Assembly (NCBI GenBank): GCA_036495095.1
Contig: DASXNK010000191.1
Location: forward strand, 17,865 to 81,864
Source: Candidatus Dormiibacterota bacterium
Lineage (GTDB): Bacteria > Chloroflexota > Dormibacteria > Aeolococcales > Aeolococcaceae
Direction: 5' to 3'
DNA length: 64,000 nt
Of the stretch, positions 8,400 to 17,859 are shown one piece after another; the stretch's first letter is position 1; each line of letters begins with the position of its first letter. Below the pieces are notes generated by a model. It saw nothing but the letters and a program-made list of their open reading frames with translations. It was not told where the DNA came from and did no database searches. The translations under genes were made by a program, and so were the position numbers.

Positions 8400-10066
8400 G
8401 CCCCGTCGCCCACCACCGGGATGCGCACCCCGTGCTCCGCGGCCGCCGCCCGCGCCTCCGGGTAGCCGGCGTCGGCGTGGCGCATCACCGCGGTGCCGGG
8501 GTCGTTGGTCAGCACCAGCTCGCAGCGGCGTGCCCCCAGCGCGGTGCCGTCGGCGACCACCTGCGCGCCAGCGTGGATGGAGCGTCCCATGCCGACGCCG
8601 CCGCCGTGGTGCACCGCCACCCAGCTGGCGCCCGACGAGGTGGCGAGCAGCGCGTTGAGCACCGGCCAGTCGGCGATGGCGTCGCTGCCGTCGCGCATCG
8701 CCTCGGTCTCGCGGAAGGGGGAGGCGACGCTGCCGCCGTCGAGGTGGTCGCGGCCGATGACGACCGGCGCCGAGACCTCGCCGCGGGCGACCAGCTCGTT
8801 GAAGCGGAGCCCGGCGAGGTGGCGCTCGCCGGCGCCGAGCCAGCAGATCCGCGCCGGCAGCCCCTGGAAGGGCACCCGCTCCTGGGCGAGCCGCAGCCAG
8901 CGGTGGAGGCGCTCGTCGTCGGGGAAGAGCTCGGCGACGGCCCGGTCGGTGGCGGCGATGTCGGCGGGGTCGCCGCTGAGGGCGACCCACCGGAAGGGCC
9001 CTCGCCCCCGGCAGAAGAGCGGCCGGATGTAGGCGGGGACGAAGCCCGGATACGCGAAGGCGTCGGCGAACCCGCCCCGCCGGGCCTCGTCGCGCAGCGA
9101 GTTGCCGTAGTCGAAGACCTCGGCGCCGCGGCGCTGATAGGCGACCATCGCGGCGCAGTGCCGGGCCATCGACTCCCGGGCGCGCTCGACGTACCCGGCG
9201 GGGTCGGCGGCGCGCAGCCGGGCGGCCTCCTCGACGGTGAGCCCGGCGGGGATGTAGCCGCCGAGCGGGTCGTGGGCGCTGGTCTGGTCGGTGACCACGT
9301 CGGCGGCGAGCCCGATGTCGAGCAGCGCGGGCAGCGCCTCGGCGGCGTTGGCGGCGACCCCGACGCTGAGCGGCCGGCCCTCCTCGCGGGCGGCGTCGCA
9401 GCGGCGCACCGCGTCGTCGAGCGACCTGGCCACCTCGTCGAGGTAGCCGATCGCCCGCCGCCGCTCCACCCGCGCCGGGTCGGCGTCGAGGCAGAGGGCG
9501 ACGCCGCCGTTCATCGTCACCGCCAGCGGCTGGGCGCCGCCCATCCCGCCGAGCCCGGCGGTGAGCACCAACCGGCCCCGCAGGCTGCCGCCGAAGCGCT
9601 GCTCCGCCACCGCCGCGAAGGTCTCCCAGGTGCCCTGGAGGATCCCCTGGGTGCCGATGTAGATCCACGACCCCGCGGTCATCTGGCCGTACATGGTCAG
9701 GCCCGCCGCCTCCAGCCGCCAGAACTCCTCCCAGGTCGCCCACGCCGGCACCAGCAGCGAGTTCGCGATCAGCACTCGGGGCGCCATCTCGTGGGTGCGG
9801 GCGACCCCCACCGGCTTGCCCGACTGCACCAGCAGGGTCTCGTCCTCGCGGAGGTCGCGGAGGCAGCCGACGATGGCGTCGAAGCAGTCCCAGGAGCGCA
9901 CCGCCCGGCCGGTGCCGCCGTAGACGACGAGCCGGTCCGGGTCCTCGGCGACCTCGGGGTCGAGGTTGTTCATCAGGCAGCGGAGCGCCGCCTCGGTCTG
10001 CCAGGAGCGGCAGCTGAGCGCGGCCCCGTGGGGGGCGCGGACCGGGCGCGGCCCCGCCGGGCTCAC
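8396..10066 (-). CDS. hutU: Urocanate hydratase (HutU)
   Basis: This 556-residue cytosolic NAD-dependent enzyme converts urocanate to 4-imidazolone-5-propionate. The sequence shows 'VVYGGTGRA', 'QSGKPVGV', '[18 protein letters not shown]', the dinucleotide-binding '[18 protein letters not shown]' and the active-site block '[17 protein letters not shown]'. GTG 10066 is chosen because it overlaps the hutH stop as GTGA, and the resulting length matches the family. It lies second in the operon, coupled at both ends. Confidence 0.95.
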   Translation of the reverse strand: MSPAGPRPVRAPHGAALSCRSWQTEAALRCLMNNLDPEVAEDPDRLVVYGGTGRAVRSWDCFDAIVGCLRDLREDETLLVQSGKPVGVARTHEMAPRVLIANSLLVPAWATWEEFWRLEAAGLTMYGQMTAGSWIYIGTQGILQGTWETFAAVAEQRFGGSLRGRLVLTAGLGGMGGAQPLAVTMNGGVALCLDADPARVERRRAIGYLDEVARSLDDAVRRCDAAREEGRPLSVGVAANAAEALPALLDIGLAADVVTDQTSAHDPLGGYIPAGLTVEEAARLRAADPAGYVERARESMARHCAAMVAYQRRGAEVFDYGNSLRDEARRGGFADAFAYPGFVPAYIRPLFCRGRGPFRWVALSGDPADIAATDRAVAELFPDDERLHRWLRLAQERVPFQGLPARICWLGAGERHLAGLRFNELVARGEVSAPVVIGRDHLDGGSVASPFRETEAMRDGSDAIADWPVLNALLATSSGASWVAVHHGGGVGMGRSIHAGAQVVADGTALGARRCELVLTNDPGTAVMRHADAGYPEARAAAAEHGVRIPVVGDGA

Positions 10067-11598
10067 CGCAGCGGCACTCCGCAGGCGCGCTCCACCGGCT
10101 CCCGCCAGCCTCCGGCGGCCAGCCACGCGTCGGCGGCGGCGAGGTCGCCGGCGAGGGGGCGGTCGGCCTCGAGCCGGGGCACCCGCTCGCGCAGCGCGGC
10201 GATCAGGGCGCCGGTGGCCCTCCCCGGCCGGCCGGGGCGGCGCATCTCCAGCGCCTGGGCGCCGGCGACCATCTCGACGGCGAGCACCCGGCGCAGGTCG
10301 GCGACACTGCGGCGGGTGCGGAGCGCCGCCGTCCATCCCATGGAGACGTGGTCCTCCTGGCCGGCGCTCACCGGCACGCTCTGGGTCGCCACCGGCGCGG
10401 CGGCGGCGCGGAGCGCGGTGACGCAGCCGGCGGCGGTGTACTGGGCGATCATCAGCCCGCTGTTCACCCCCGGGTTGGGGCTGAGGAAGGCGGGCAGCCC
10501 CCGGGAGCGGGCGGGGTCGAGGAGGCGGTCGACGCGGCGTTCGCTGATGGCGGCGAGGTCGGCGCAGACCCAGGCGAGCATGTCGGCCGCGTAGGCGAGC
10601 CCCTGGCCGTGGAAGTTGCCCGAGCTCATCACCTCACCGCGCTCGACCAGCACCAGCGGGTTGTCGACCACCGCGGCGAGCTCGCGCTCGACGGTGGTGC
10701 GGGCTGCGGCGCAGAGGTCGCGGGCGGCGCCGTGGACCTGGGGGGCGCAGCGCAGCGAGTAGGCGTCCTGCACGGCGTGGTGGGAGGCGCGGTGCGAGGC
10801 CACCAGCGGGCTGCCGGAGAGGAGGAGGCGCAGGTTGGCCGCCGCCGCCTGCTGGCCGGGGGCGGGTCGAAGCGCCACCACCTCCTCGTCGTAGGCGCGC
10901 CCGGTCCCGAGCAGCGCCTCGAGGCTCATCGCGCAGGCGCAGTCGGCGGCGGTGAGCAGCCCCTCGAGGTCGGCGACGGCGAGCGCCAGGGCGGCGGCCA
11001 TGGCATCGGTGCCGTTGATCAGCGCCAGCCCCTCCTTGGTCGCCACCGTCACCGGCCGCAGGCCCGCGGCGGCGAGCGCCGGCCCCGCCGGCTCGGGGTC
11101 GCCGTCGGCACCGACCACCCAGCCCTCGCCGAGCAGGCAGAGGGCGGCGTGGGCGAGCGGCGCCAGGTCACCGGACGCGCCCAGCGAGCCGAGCTCGGGC
11201 ACGTGCGGCAGCACCCCGGCGTTCAGCAGCGCGGCGATCGCCTCGACGAGCAGCGGTCGCACCCCGGAGTAGCCGGCGCAGAGGGTGCGGGCGCGGAGCA
11301 GGAGCATGCCGCGCACCACCTCGGCGTCGAGCGGCGGCCCCATCCCGGCGGCGTGGCTCCGCACCACCGCGGTCTGGAGGGTGGCGCGGTGCTCGCGTTC
11401 GATGGCGCGGTCGGCGAGGGCGCCGAAGCCGGTGGTGACCCCGTACACAACCGCGTCGCTGCGGTCGAGCTCGTCGACGAGCGCGCGGGAGGCGGCCATC
11501 CGCTGCCGCGCCAGCTCGCCGACCTCGACCCGCGCCCCGCCCCGGGCGACGGCGAGGACCTGCTCGACGGAGAGCGGCGACCCGTCGAGGACGATCAT
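10063..11598 (-). CDS. hutH: Histidine ammonia-lyase (HutH)
   Basis: This 511-residue lyase removes ammonia from L-histidine to give urocanate, committing histidine to degradation. The Ala-Ser-Gly triplet that cyclises to the MIO electrophile is visible in '[15 protein letters not shown]', along with '[11 protein letters not shown]' near the N-terminus, 'SSGNFHGQ' and 'QEDHVSMG'. It is the first gene of the hut operon. Its ATG follows TACCCT by 7 bases with no clear Shine-Dalgarno sequence, suggesting a leaderless transcript. No hutC-type regulator is adjacent. Confidence 0.97.
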   Translation of the reverse strand: MIVLDGSPLSVEQVLAVARGGARVEVGELARQRMAASRALVDELDRSDAVVYGVTTGFGALADRAIEREHRATLQTAVVRSHAAGMGPPLDAEVVRGMLLLRARTLCAGYSGVRPLLVEAIAALLNAGVLPHVPELGSLGASGDLAPLAHAALCLLGEGWVVGADGDPEPAGPALAAAGLRPVTVATKEGLALINGTDAMAAALALAVADLEGLLTAADCACAMSLEALLGTGRAYDEEVVALRPAPGQQAAAANLRLLLSGSPLVASHRASHHAVQDAYSLRCAPQVHGAARDLCAAARTTVERELAAVVDNPLVLVERGEVMSSGNFHGQGLAYAADMLAWVCADLAAISERRVDRLLDPARSRGLPAFLSPNPGVNSGLMIAQYTAAGCVTALRAAAAPVATQSVPVSAGQEDHVSMGWTAALRTRRSVADLRRVLAVEMVAGAQALEMRRPGRPGRATGALIAALRERVPRLEADRPLAGDLAAADAWLAAGGWREPVERACGVPLR

Positions 11599-11605
11599 CC
11601 CGCGC

Positions 11606-11611
11606 AGGGTA
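11606..11611 (-). promoter_or_regulatory. -10-like element TACCCT of the hut operon
   Basis: On the minus strand TACCCT ends 7 bases before the hutH ATG at 11598. It is the only AT-containing hexamer in this short, GC-rich divergent region. Confidence 0.4.
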
Positions 11612-11658
11612 GCGTCGCGGTCGATGACCTGTTCAGGGGCGGCGGGGCCGGGCTGCGC

Positions 11659-11664
11659 TATCGT
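11659..11664 (+). promoter_or_regulatory. -10-like element TATCGT upstream of the LppX-like lipoprotein
   Basis: TATCGT lies about 41 bases before ATG 11706. The same hexamer precedes the peroxiredoxin (21890) and the lipoprotein at 61233, so it is a recurrent promoter-like motif in this window. Confidence 0.35.
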
Positions 11665-11705
11665 GGGCGCTTCTGCCCGGTCACGTTGCTCTCGAGGTCG
11701 CCCCG

Positions 11706-12617
11706 ATGCGCTCCGCCCGCCTCCTGCTCGCCGCCGGCGTCGCCGCCGCGCTGCTCCCCGGCTGCGGAAGCTCGTCCGCCATCAACGGGCTCAGCCCCAA
11801 GGACATCGTCAAGCTGACCTCCCAGAAGGTCGCCACCCAGTCGCTGCGCGCCGACCTGAGCGGCCGGTTCATCGTCGACGCCAGCCACCTCACCGGGGTG
11901 AGCGCCGCCCAGCTCAAGCAGTTCGGCGCCAGCGGCAACGGCTACACGCTGACCGGGAGGGAGGACCAGGAGAGCACCAAGCGGCTCCAGCTCCTGGTCA
12001 CCCTCCAGCCCGACTACGACAACGCCACGATCGTCGTCTACGACGGCCAGACCTACTACTCGAAGGACGGCAGGAGGTTCGCCGCGGCGGGGCCGCTGAG
12101 CTCGCTGACCGCCGGCATCGGCATCACCCCCGGCGACCTCACCAACTACCTCGGCTACCTCGGCGACATGAAGGACCTGGGCAGCACCACCCAGGACGGC
12201 ATGACCGTCGAGCACCTCCAGGCCCCGATCGACCAGAACGTCCTCGACCAGGTGCTGGGCGCCTCGGTGGCGTCGCAGAGCCCCAACCTCGGCGGCCTCG
12301 CGAACCTGTTCAAGCAGTTCATCACGGTGAAGGCCGGAACCCTCGACGTCTACGTCGACCCCGCCACCGCCAACCTCGACCGGGTCGACATGAAGCTGCA
12401 GTTCTCCTTCGACTTCTCGAAGATCGCCAGCCTCTTCGGCGGCTCCGCCAGCCCGGCCCCGAGGAAGGGCGGCCCCGGCGGCACCCTCGACTTCGACGTC
12501 GCCGTGGGCAGCCACCTCCACGACTACGGGGCCAAGATCTCGATTCCCAAGCCGACCGTCGATCCCAGCGCCCCCAAGCCGCCGGCGGGCGGTCTCTTCG
12601 GCGGGCTGGCCGCCTGA
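11706..12617 (+). CDS. LppX/LprAFG-like lipoprotein
   Basis: This 303-residue exported lipoprotein has a lipobox (LLPGC, lipidated Cys about residue 20). Its body has the pattern of the LppX/LprG family: 'TSQKVATQSLRADLSGRF' near the start, 'VYDGQTYYSKDGRRF', 'DVYVDPATANLDRVDMKL' and a late 'DYGAKISIPKPTV'. In mycobacteria these half-barrel proteins hold a lipid in a hydrophobic pocket and help carry it to the cell surface. The gene overlaps proC by one base (TGATG). A paralogue is encoded at 55534-56433, and the right-edge fragment may be a third. A lipid ligand is inferred from the family only. Confidence 0.75.
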   Translation: MRSARLLLAAGVAAALLPGCGSSSAINGLSPKDIVKLTSQKVATQSLRADLSGRFIVDASHLTGVSAAQLKQFGASGNGYTLTGREDQESTKRLQLLVTLQPDYDNATIVVYDGQTYYSKDGRRFAAAGPLSSLTAGIGITPGDLTNYLGYLGDMKDLGSTTQDGMTVEHLQAPIDQNVLDQVLGASVASQSPNLGGLANLFKQFITVKAGTLDVYVDPATANLDRVDMKLQFSFDFSKIASLFGGSASPAPRKGGPGGTLDFDVAVGSHLHDYGAKISIPKPTVDPSAPKPPAGGLFGGLAA

Positions 12618-13483
12618 TGGACGCCCGGGCGGCGTTCGCGGGGGCGCGGGTGGGGGTGATCGGCACCGGCGCGATGGCCGAGGCGATGGTGGCCGGGATG
12701 CTCGAGACCCACGTCGTCGACCCCGGCCAGCTCTGCTGCAGCCATCCCCGCGAGGAGCGGCGCCGGCAGCTCGCCGAGCGCTTCGGGGTCTCGACCGCCG
12801 CCTCCAACCAGGCCGCCGCCGAGGGGGCCGACGTGGTCCTGCTCGCGGTCAAGCCGCAGGTGCTCCCGACGGTGATGCCGGAGCTGCGCACCGTGCTCAC
12901 CGACGACCAGCTGGTGGTCTCGGTGATCGCGGGGGCGAGCACCCGGGCGCTGGGCGACGGCCTCGGCCATCCCGCGATCGTCCGCTCGATGCCGAACACC
13001 CCCGCGCAGATCGGCCAGGGGGTGACGGTCTGGTACGCCACCGGGGCGGTCACCCCGCCGCAGAAGGAGCGCACCCGCACCATGCTCTCGGCGCTGGGTC
13101 GCGAGTTCGAGGTGCACGACGAGGGCCAGGTGGCGATGGCGACGGCGGTGAGCGGCACCGGGCCCACCTACATCTTCCTGTTCATCGAGGCGCTGGTCGA
13201 CGCCGCCGTCCACCTCGGCTTCCCCCGCCACGTCGCCCGCGACCTGGTGCTCGACACCATGCAGGGGTCGGCGGCCTTCGCGCTGCGCAGCGGGCGGCAC
13301 GTCGCCGAGCTGCGCGACATGGTCACCTCTCCCGGGGGCACCTCGGCGGAGGCGCTCTACGAGCTCGAGCGTGGCCGGCTGCGCACCGTGGTCAGCGACG
13401 CGGTCTGGGCCGCGTACGAGCGCACCCGCCAGCTCGAGGGCCGCCTCGAAGGTCGGGACGACGGCCAGCGCAAGCGCCGGTAG
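12617..13483 (+). CDS. proC: Pyrroline-5-carboxylate reductase (ProC)
   Basis: This 288-residue enzyme reduces pyrroline-5-carboxylate to proline with NAD(P)H. The Rossmann motif 'GVIGTGAMAEAM' is at the N-terminus, 'LLAVKPQVL' follows, and the signatures 'RSMPNTPAQIGQGVT' and 'MVTSPGGTSAEAL' mark the active-site and dimer regions. Its ATG overlaps the stop of the lipoprotein gene by one base, so the two are coupled although functionally unrelated. Fifteen residues of charged tail follow the conserved end. Assignment is secure. Confidence 0.95.
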   Translation: MDARAAFAGARVGVIGTGAMAEAMVAGMLETHVVDPGQLCCSHPREERRRQLAERFGVSTAASNQAAAEGADVVLLAVKPQVLPTVMPELRTVLTDDQLVVSVIAGASTRALGDGLGHPAIVRSMPNTPAQIGQGVTVWYATGAVTPPQKERTRTMLSALGREFEVHDEGQVAMATAVSGTGPTYIFLFIEALVDAAVHLGFPRHVARDLVLDTMQGSAAFALRSGRHVAELRDMVTSPGGTSAEALYELERGRLRTVVSDAVWAAYERTRQLEGRLEGRDDGQRKRR

Positions 13484-13497
13484 ACAATGGGGCCAGC

Positions 13498-14640
13498 GTG
13501 ATCGGCCCCCCCTCGGTCCTCGACCCCGCGGAGTCTGATCTTCGCGCCGTCCCGCGCCGCCGCCCCGGCCGCTCACGGACCGCGCGGGCGGTGATCGCCG
13601 CCCTGCTGCTGGCGCCGCTGGTCGCCGCCGGCGGGATCGAGCTGGGCGGGCTCCAGGCGGTCAGCGGGGCCGTCGGCGACGCCCAGCGATACCGCGACAC
13701 CCACGCCTACGACCGCGCTGTCGCCGTCTACCGGGCGGTGGCGGCGAAGACCGGGCCGCTCTACCTGCTCGCCCGCAACCGGGTCGACGCCGCCGACCTC
13801 GACGCCCAGAGCACCCTGCTCGACTGGGCGCGGTCGCTGGCCTCAGCCGGGAGGGTGGACGACGCGCTGGCGGCGGTCGCCCAGGTCACCGGTCCGGCGC
13901 TCATCCCGGAGCGCCAGCGCGAGTCCGCCCGGATCGCCCTCGACGACGCCCGCGCTCAGTCGGCCGCCGGCCACTTCGACGTCGCCCTCCGCCGCCTCGA
14001 CGCCGCCCTCGCCGGGATGCCCCCCGACGACCTGGCGAGCCAGGCGAGGGCGCTGCATCCCGCTTACGCGCTGGGGGCGGCGCGGCTGCTGCTGCAGCGG
14101 GGCGAGGCGGCCGGCGCGGTGACCGCCCTCGACGACCTGATCGCCGCCGCGCCGGCCAGACCGGAGTCGGCCCAGGCGCTGGCGCTGCTCCCCGACGCGG
14201 TGCTCGCCGCCGGGCGCCAGGCGATCGGCCGTCACGACGAGGCCACCGCGCTGAAGGACCTCAACCGCATCATCGCCCGCTTCCCCGGCACCTCCCAGGC
14301 GCGCGCCGCCCAGGAGATGCTCGCCGCGCCCCAGCCGGTGCAGGGCACGCTGGTGCGCCACGACGGCGGGCCGGTCACCGGCACCCTGGTGCGGCTCGGC
14401 AGCCACTACCGGGCGGTCCTGGGCGGCTACGAGACCCAGCCCCCCTACTACGTCTCCCGCACCAACGACCACGGCGATTTCAGCTTCGCCGGCGTGCCCC
14501 TCGGCGAGTACGTCGTCGAGGTGCAGCAGGGCGAGGGCTGGACCACCATCCTCACCCCCGAGGGCCAGCCCGCCTACCGGGTGGCGGTGGACCCGCTCAC
14601 CCCCGTCGACCTCGCCTTCGTGGTGGTGCCGACCAGCTAG
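13498..14640 (+). CDS. Membrane-anchored protein with TPR-like repeats and a carboxypeptidase-regulatory-like domain
   Basis: This 380-residue protein has a short cytoplasmic N-terminus, one membrane helix (about residues 31-52), then alanine-rich helical repeats resembling tetratricopeptides ('DTHAYDRAVAVYRAVAAKTG', 'AGRVDDALAAVAQ', 'AGHFDVALRRLDAALAG', 'HDEATALKDLNRIIARFPGT'). The last ~90 residues look like a carboxypeptidase-regulatory-like beta domain ('GTLVRLGSHYRAVL', 'DHGDFSFAGVPLGEYVVEV'). The layout suggests an extracytoplasmic scaffold or binding protein. The GTG start is preceded by GACAAT at 9 bases. It stands 14 bases after proC and ends 3 bases from a convergent gene. Specific function unknown. 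Confidence 0.65.
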   Translation: MIGPPSVLDPAESDLRAVPRRRPGRSRTARAVIAALLLAPLVAAGGIELGGLQAVSGAVGDAQRYRDTHAYDRAVAVYRAVAAKTGPLYLLARNRVDAADLDAQSTLLDWARSLASAGRVDDALAAVAQVTGPALIPERQRESARIALDDARAQSAAGHFDVALRRLDAALAGMPPDDLASQARALHPAYALGAARLLLQRGEAAGAVTALDDLIAAAPARPESAQALALLPDAVLAAGRQAIGRHDEATALKDLNRIIARFPGTSQARAAQEMLAAPQPVQGTLVRHDGGPVTGTLVRLGSHYRAVLGGYETQPPYYVSRTNDHGDFSFAGVPLGEYVVEVQQGEGWTTILTPEGQPAYRVAVDPLTPVDLAFVVVPTS

Positions 14641-14643
14641 CCC

Positions 14644-15279
14644 TCACCCGAAGGCGACCCGGAACGCGAGCAGGGTGCCGGCCGCCAGCAGGGTGACCAT
14701 GGCGAGGGTGGGGAGTGCGAGGGCCAGGCCGGCCCGCAGCCGCCCCAGGCCGGTGGCGGCGCGGACCGCGTACCAGGCGGGCACCGCCACCCAGGCGCCC
14801 ACCAGCAGGCTGAGCGGGAGGGTCACCGCGTTGAGCGGGCGCCAGATGCCGGCGTGGGCGATCTGCAGGGCGATGGCGGGGATCGGGATCGCGGCGCTGA
14901 GGCAGGAGAGGGCGTTCACCCAGCCGATGCCGGCGAGCAGCCGCCCCCAGTCGACCGGGGCGCCGGCACGCCAGACCCGGACCAGCATGCAGGTGCCCGC
15001 GTAGCCGCCGATGGTGACCAGGGTGAGCGCCCCGAGGGCGAGCAGGGTGAGGGCGAGGCGGTGGCCGTTCAGCCAGGTCAGCCCCAGCGCGATGGTGCGG
15101 GGGACGGTGCGCGGCTGCTCGGGGGCGGGGGTCACGCCCAGCGGGATCGCGGTGAGCAGCACCGCCGCGGCGGTGACCGCAGCCGCCTCGGCGAGGCTGC
15201 GCTCGGCGACCGCGCGCATCGCGGTGCGCCGGGGGTGGCGGAGGTAGCCGAGGCTGTCGGCGGCGGCACGGCCGATCAT
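14644..15279 (-). CDS. Yip1-like multi-pass membrane protein
   Basis: This 211-residue integral membrane protein has about five hydrophobic segments and the general look of the bacterial Yip1 family, whose members have no established enzymatic role. The N-terminus 'MIGRAAADSLGYLRHPRRT' is cytoplasmic and amphipathic. ATG 15279 is chosen because GGAGAGGA lies just upstream. The gene converges with the TPR-like protein (3-base gap) and is divergent from the kelch-like gene. Family call is moderate. Confidence 0.55.
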   Translation of the reverse strand: MIGRAAADSLGYLRHPRRTAMRAVAERSLAEAAAVTAAAVLLTAIPLGVTPAPEQPRTVPRTIALGLTWLNGHRLALTLLALGALTLVTIGGYAGTCMLVRVWRAGAPVDWGRLLAGIGWVNALSCLSAAIPIPAIALQIAHAGIWRPLNAVTLPLSLLVGAWVAVPAWYAVRAATGLGRLRAGLALALPTLAMVTLLAAGTLLAFRVAFG

Positions 15280-15388
15280 CGGTCCTCTCCTGCGCTGGGG
15301 GAGCACGGTGTTTGTGGCAGACTTCGGGGCCCGCCCCGGGAGGGCGGCGCCTTGACCATAGGTGAGGAGCGGTGAGCGGGATCCGGCG

Positions 15389-16912
15389 ATGCGGCTGACC
15401 CGCCGGCCGGAGGCCCCCGACGTCTCCACCGGCCAGGTCGAGCGCCTCCGCGAGGCGGTCGACATCCTCCACCGCGTGATGGGGATCACCGACCGCGCCT
15501 TCCGCGAGGCGGTGGTCGACGGCTACATCGTGCTTCCCCCGACGCTGCGCGAGCGGGTCGCCACCACGGTCTCGCCGGACGTCCACGCCGACTACCTCGC
15601 CCGGATCGCCGAGCTCACCACCCAGGCGGGCCGGCTGCGGGAGTGGGCGGCCCGGCTCCCCGAGGCGGGGGTGGTGGTGCCGGAGCCGCAGGCGCTCGAC
15701 CCGGTCCGGCTGCTCGCCTGGATGCGCCGGTCGGCGGCAGAGGCCGCGGTCGCCCCGGTCGCCCCGGTCGGCGGCGTGCCCGCGCCCGCGGTGGCGGCCC
15801 CGGCCCTGCCCCCGCCCGCCCCCGCCGCGGCGCCGCCGGCGGCCACCGATCCGCCGGCGCCCGTCGCCGCCGGGCCGGGCGCCGCCGGGCAGCACCGCCC
15901 CCTGATCGTGGCGGGCGCGCTGCTCGCCGTCACCGCGGTCGCCGCCGCCGGGGTCGCGGTGCTCCGGCCGTCGTCTCCCCCTGCCCGCGCCCGCGACACC
16001 TCGGTGACCACCGGGCCGATGGCCACCCCGGGCGCTCCCCCCGCCCGCCGGGGAGAGGCGGTCGCCGCCGGGCCGGGCAGCCAGGCGGCGGTCCTCTTCG
16101 GCGGCGTGTCCCCGGGCGGCGGGCTGCTCGCCGACACCTGGGTGTTCGACGGCCGCCGCTGGTCCGAGCTCCATCCCGGCGCCGCGCCGGCGGCCCGGGC
16201 CGGCGCCCTGGCCACCTACGACGCCGCCCGCCACGTCGTCCTGCTCACCGGCGGCCGGGGCGCCGCCGGCGCGCTCACCGACACCTGGGCCTGGGACGGC
16301 GTCGGCTGGACCGCCCAGCTCCCCGAGACCCCACCCCGGCTCGGCCCCTGGTCGGGGATGGCCGCCGACGCCGCCACCCGCTCGGTGGTGCTGGTGACCG
16401 GGCGCGGCGGCGCTCCGGCGCAGACCTGGCTCTGGGACGGCCGCAACTGGTCACGGCCCCTGCCCGCGGTCGAGCCGGTGCTCAGCGGGCCGCCGGTGAT
16501 CAGCCTCGACCCGCTGAGCGGGCACCCGCTGCTGGTCACCGCCGCCGGTCCCGGTGCCGTCCCCGCGTCCACCTGGAGCTGGGACGGGCACACCTGGAGC
16601 CTGCGCACCCAGGCCCCGGCGGTGGTGGTGCGTCCCGGGGCCACCTGGATGGCCGCCGACCCCACCGCGCACCGGGTGCTCCTCTTCGAGACCGGCACCG
16701 CGGGGGGCGCGACCTGGGTGTGGAACGGCAGCCGCTGGAGCTACGTGTTCTCGGCGGTGGCTCCGGCGATCGGCGCCGACGGGATCGCCGCCGCGCTGGT
16801 CACCGACCCGCTGGCGGGACGGCCCCTGCTGATCGGCGCCGGCGCCCCCGGCGACGCCACCCGCTTCCGCCGCGGCTGGCACTGGCGCGGCGACGGCTGG
16901 ATGGCGGGATAG
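15389..16912 (+). CDS. Single-pass membrane protein with six kelch-like TWxWDGxxW repeats
   Basis: This ~507-residue protein has three parts. Residues ~1-110 form a helical cytoplasmic domain ('VERLREAVDILHRVMGITDR'). A Pro/Ala linker and a membrane helix (about 170-192) follow. The outer part carries six repeats of the form TWxWDGxxW: TWVFDGRRW, TWAWDGVGW, TWLWDGRNW, TWSWDGHTW, TWVWNGSRW and GWHWRGDGW. Six such units fit a kelch/galactose-oxidase-like beta-propeller, usually a carbohydrate- or protein-binding fold. ATG 15389 is preferred because GAGGAG lies ~20 bases upstream and a GACCAT -10-like hexamer ends two bases before the alternative GTG at 15362. The ligand is unknown. Confidence 0.65.
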   Translation: MRLTRRPEAPDVSTGQVERLREAVDILHRVMGITDRAFREAVVDGYIVLPPTLRERVATTVSPDVHADYLARIAELTTQAGRLREWAARLPEAGVVVPEPQALDPVRLLAWMRRSAAEAAVAPVAPVGGVPAPAVAAPALPPPAPAAAPPAATDPPAPVAAGPGAAGQHRPLIVAGALLAVTAVAAAGVAVLRPSSPPARARDTSVTTGPMATPGAPPARRGEAVAAGPGSQAAVLFGGVSPGGGLLADTWVFDGRRWSELHPGAAPAARAGALATYDAARHVVLLTGGRGAAGALTDTWAWDGVGWTAQLPETPPRLGPWSGMAADAATRSVVLVTGRGGAPAQTWLWDGRNWSRPLPAVEPVLSGPPVISLDPLSGHPLLVTAAGPGAVPASTWSWDGHTWSLRTQAPAVVVRPGATWMAADPTAHRVLLFETGTAGGATWVWNGSRWSYVFSAVAPAIGADGIAAALVTDPLAGRPLLIGAGAPGDATRFRRGWHWRGDGWMAG

Positions 16913-16920
16913 GCCGAGCC

Positions 16921-17793
16921 CTACGCCGGCGGCGGCACCGCCCTGATCACCGCCTCGGCGAGCCGCTGCTGACCCTGCACGGTGGGGTGGATGTCGACGT
17001 CGGCGCAGTCGATGAGGCTGCAGAGCGGGGCCCCGTCGGCAGGATGGTTGATCGCCGCATGGAAGTCGGCATAGCCGTCGCCGAGCCGGGCCGCGAGGGC
17101 GGCGATGGCGTCGTCGATCGGGGCGAGGAGGGCGTCGGTCCGCGGCGCGGCGACCGCGAACGGGTCGTAGACGCCGGCGATCACGATCGGCACCCCGGCG
17201 GCGGCGGTGTGGAGCTCGGTGACGATCGCCTCGAGGTGGTCGAGCAGCGCCGTCCGGGTGGTCCCGAGGTCGCCGTTGAGGGCGTGGAGGAGGTCGTTGC
17301 TGCCCAGCGCCACCACGATCAGCCGCAGGTCCTGGCCGTGGGCGGAGATCGCCTCCAGGGCGGCGGCGCGCTGTGACCGGTGGGCGAGCAGGGGCACCTG
17401 CCGGCGTCCCGAGCAGCGGATCGCGTAGGACACGGTGGTCTCGCCCGGGCAGGCGACGTCGTAGAGGCTCCAGGCCCGTCCCTGGGCGGCGAGCCGGCTC
17501 TCCACCCGGGGTGCCCAGGAGATGTTGGTGCCGGCCAGCGCGGCGTCACGGGTGTAGCCGAAGGTGACCGAGTCGCCGATGGTGAGGAACCACGGCCGTC
17601 CCGGCTCCGGCGGCCGCCCCGCCACCGGCACGTCGACCGCGCCCGGCCCGCCCACCCCCGCCGCTGGCGGGCTCGGGGTCACCGCGGGGAGCCGCCCCGC
17701 CGCCTGGGTGGTCAGCCCGGTCCCCGAGTGCGCTCCCCAGGCCGCGACCGCACTGAGCACGAGGACGGCCGCAGGGGCGCGGAGGCGCGACAT
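16921..17793 (-). CDS. Secreted SGNH/GDSL-family hydrolase
   Basis: This 290-residue esterase-like protein has an N-terminal signal or anchor helix (residues ~5-25) and a Pro-rich linker. Block I is 'LTIGDSVTFGYTR' (nucleophile Ser), block III 'ALGSNDLLHAL' (oxyanion Asn) and block V 'DVDIHPTVQGQ' (catalytic Asp and His). The core thus has the complete SGNH set and should be active as an extracytoplasmic lipase, esterase or deacetylase; the substrate is not readable. ATG 17793 follows TACCAT by 9 bases. It is divergent from the GDPD-like gene, whose start is only 66 bases away. Confidence 0.85.
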   Translation of the reverse strand: MSRLRAPAAVLVLSAVAAWGAHSGTGLTTQAAGRLPAVTPSPPAAGVGGPGAVDVPVAGRPPEPGRPWFLTIGDSVTFGYTRDAALAGTNISWAPRVESRLAAQGRAWSLYDVACPGETTVSYAIRCSGRRQVPLLAHRSQRAAALEAISAHGQDLRLIVVALGSNDLLHALNGDLGTTRTALLDHLEAIVTELHTAAAGVPIVIAGVYDPFAVAAPRTDALLAPIDDAIAALAARLGDGYADFHAAINHPADGAPLCSLIDCADVDIHPTVQGQQRLAEAVIRAVPPPA

Positions 17794-17802
17794 CTCGAAC
17801 CC

Positions 17803-17808
17803 ATGGTA
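17803..17808 (-). promoter_or_regulatory. -10-like element TACCAT, leaderless start
   Basis: On the minus strand TACCAT ends 9 bases before ATG 17793, with no Shine-Dalgarno sequence. Confidence 0.35.
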
Positions 17809-17859
17809 CGCAGGTCCCGAGATCGGCGCCCTCGCCGGCCCGGCTGCGACCATGGGACG

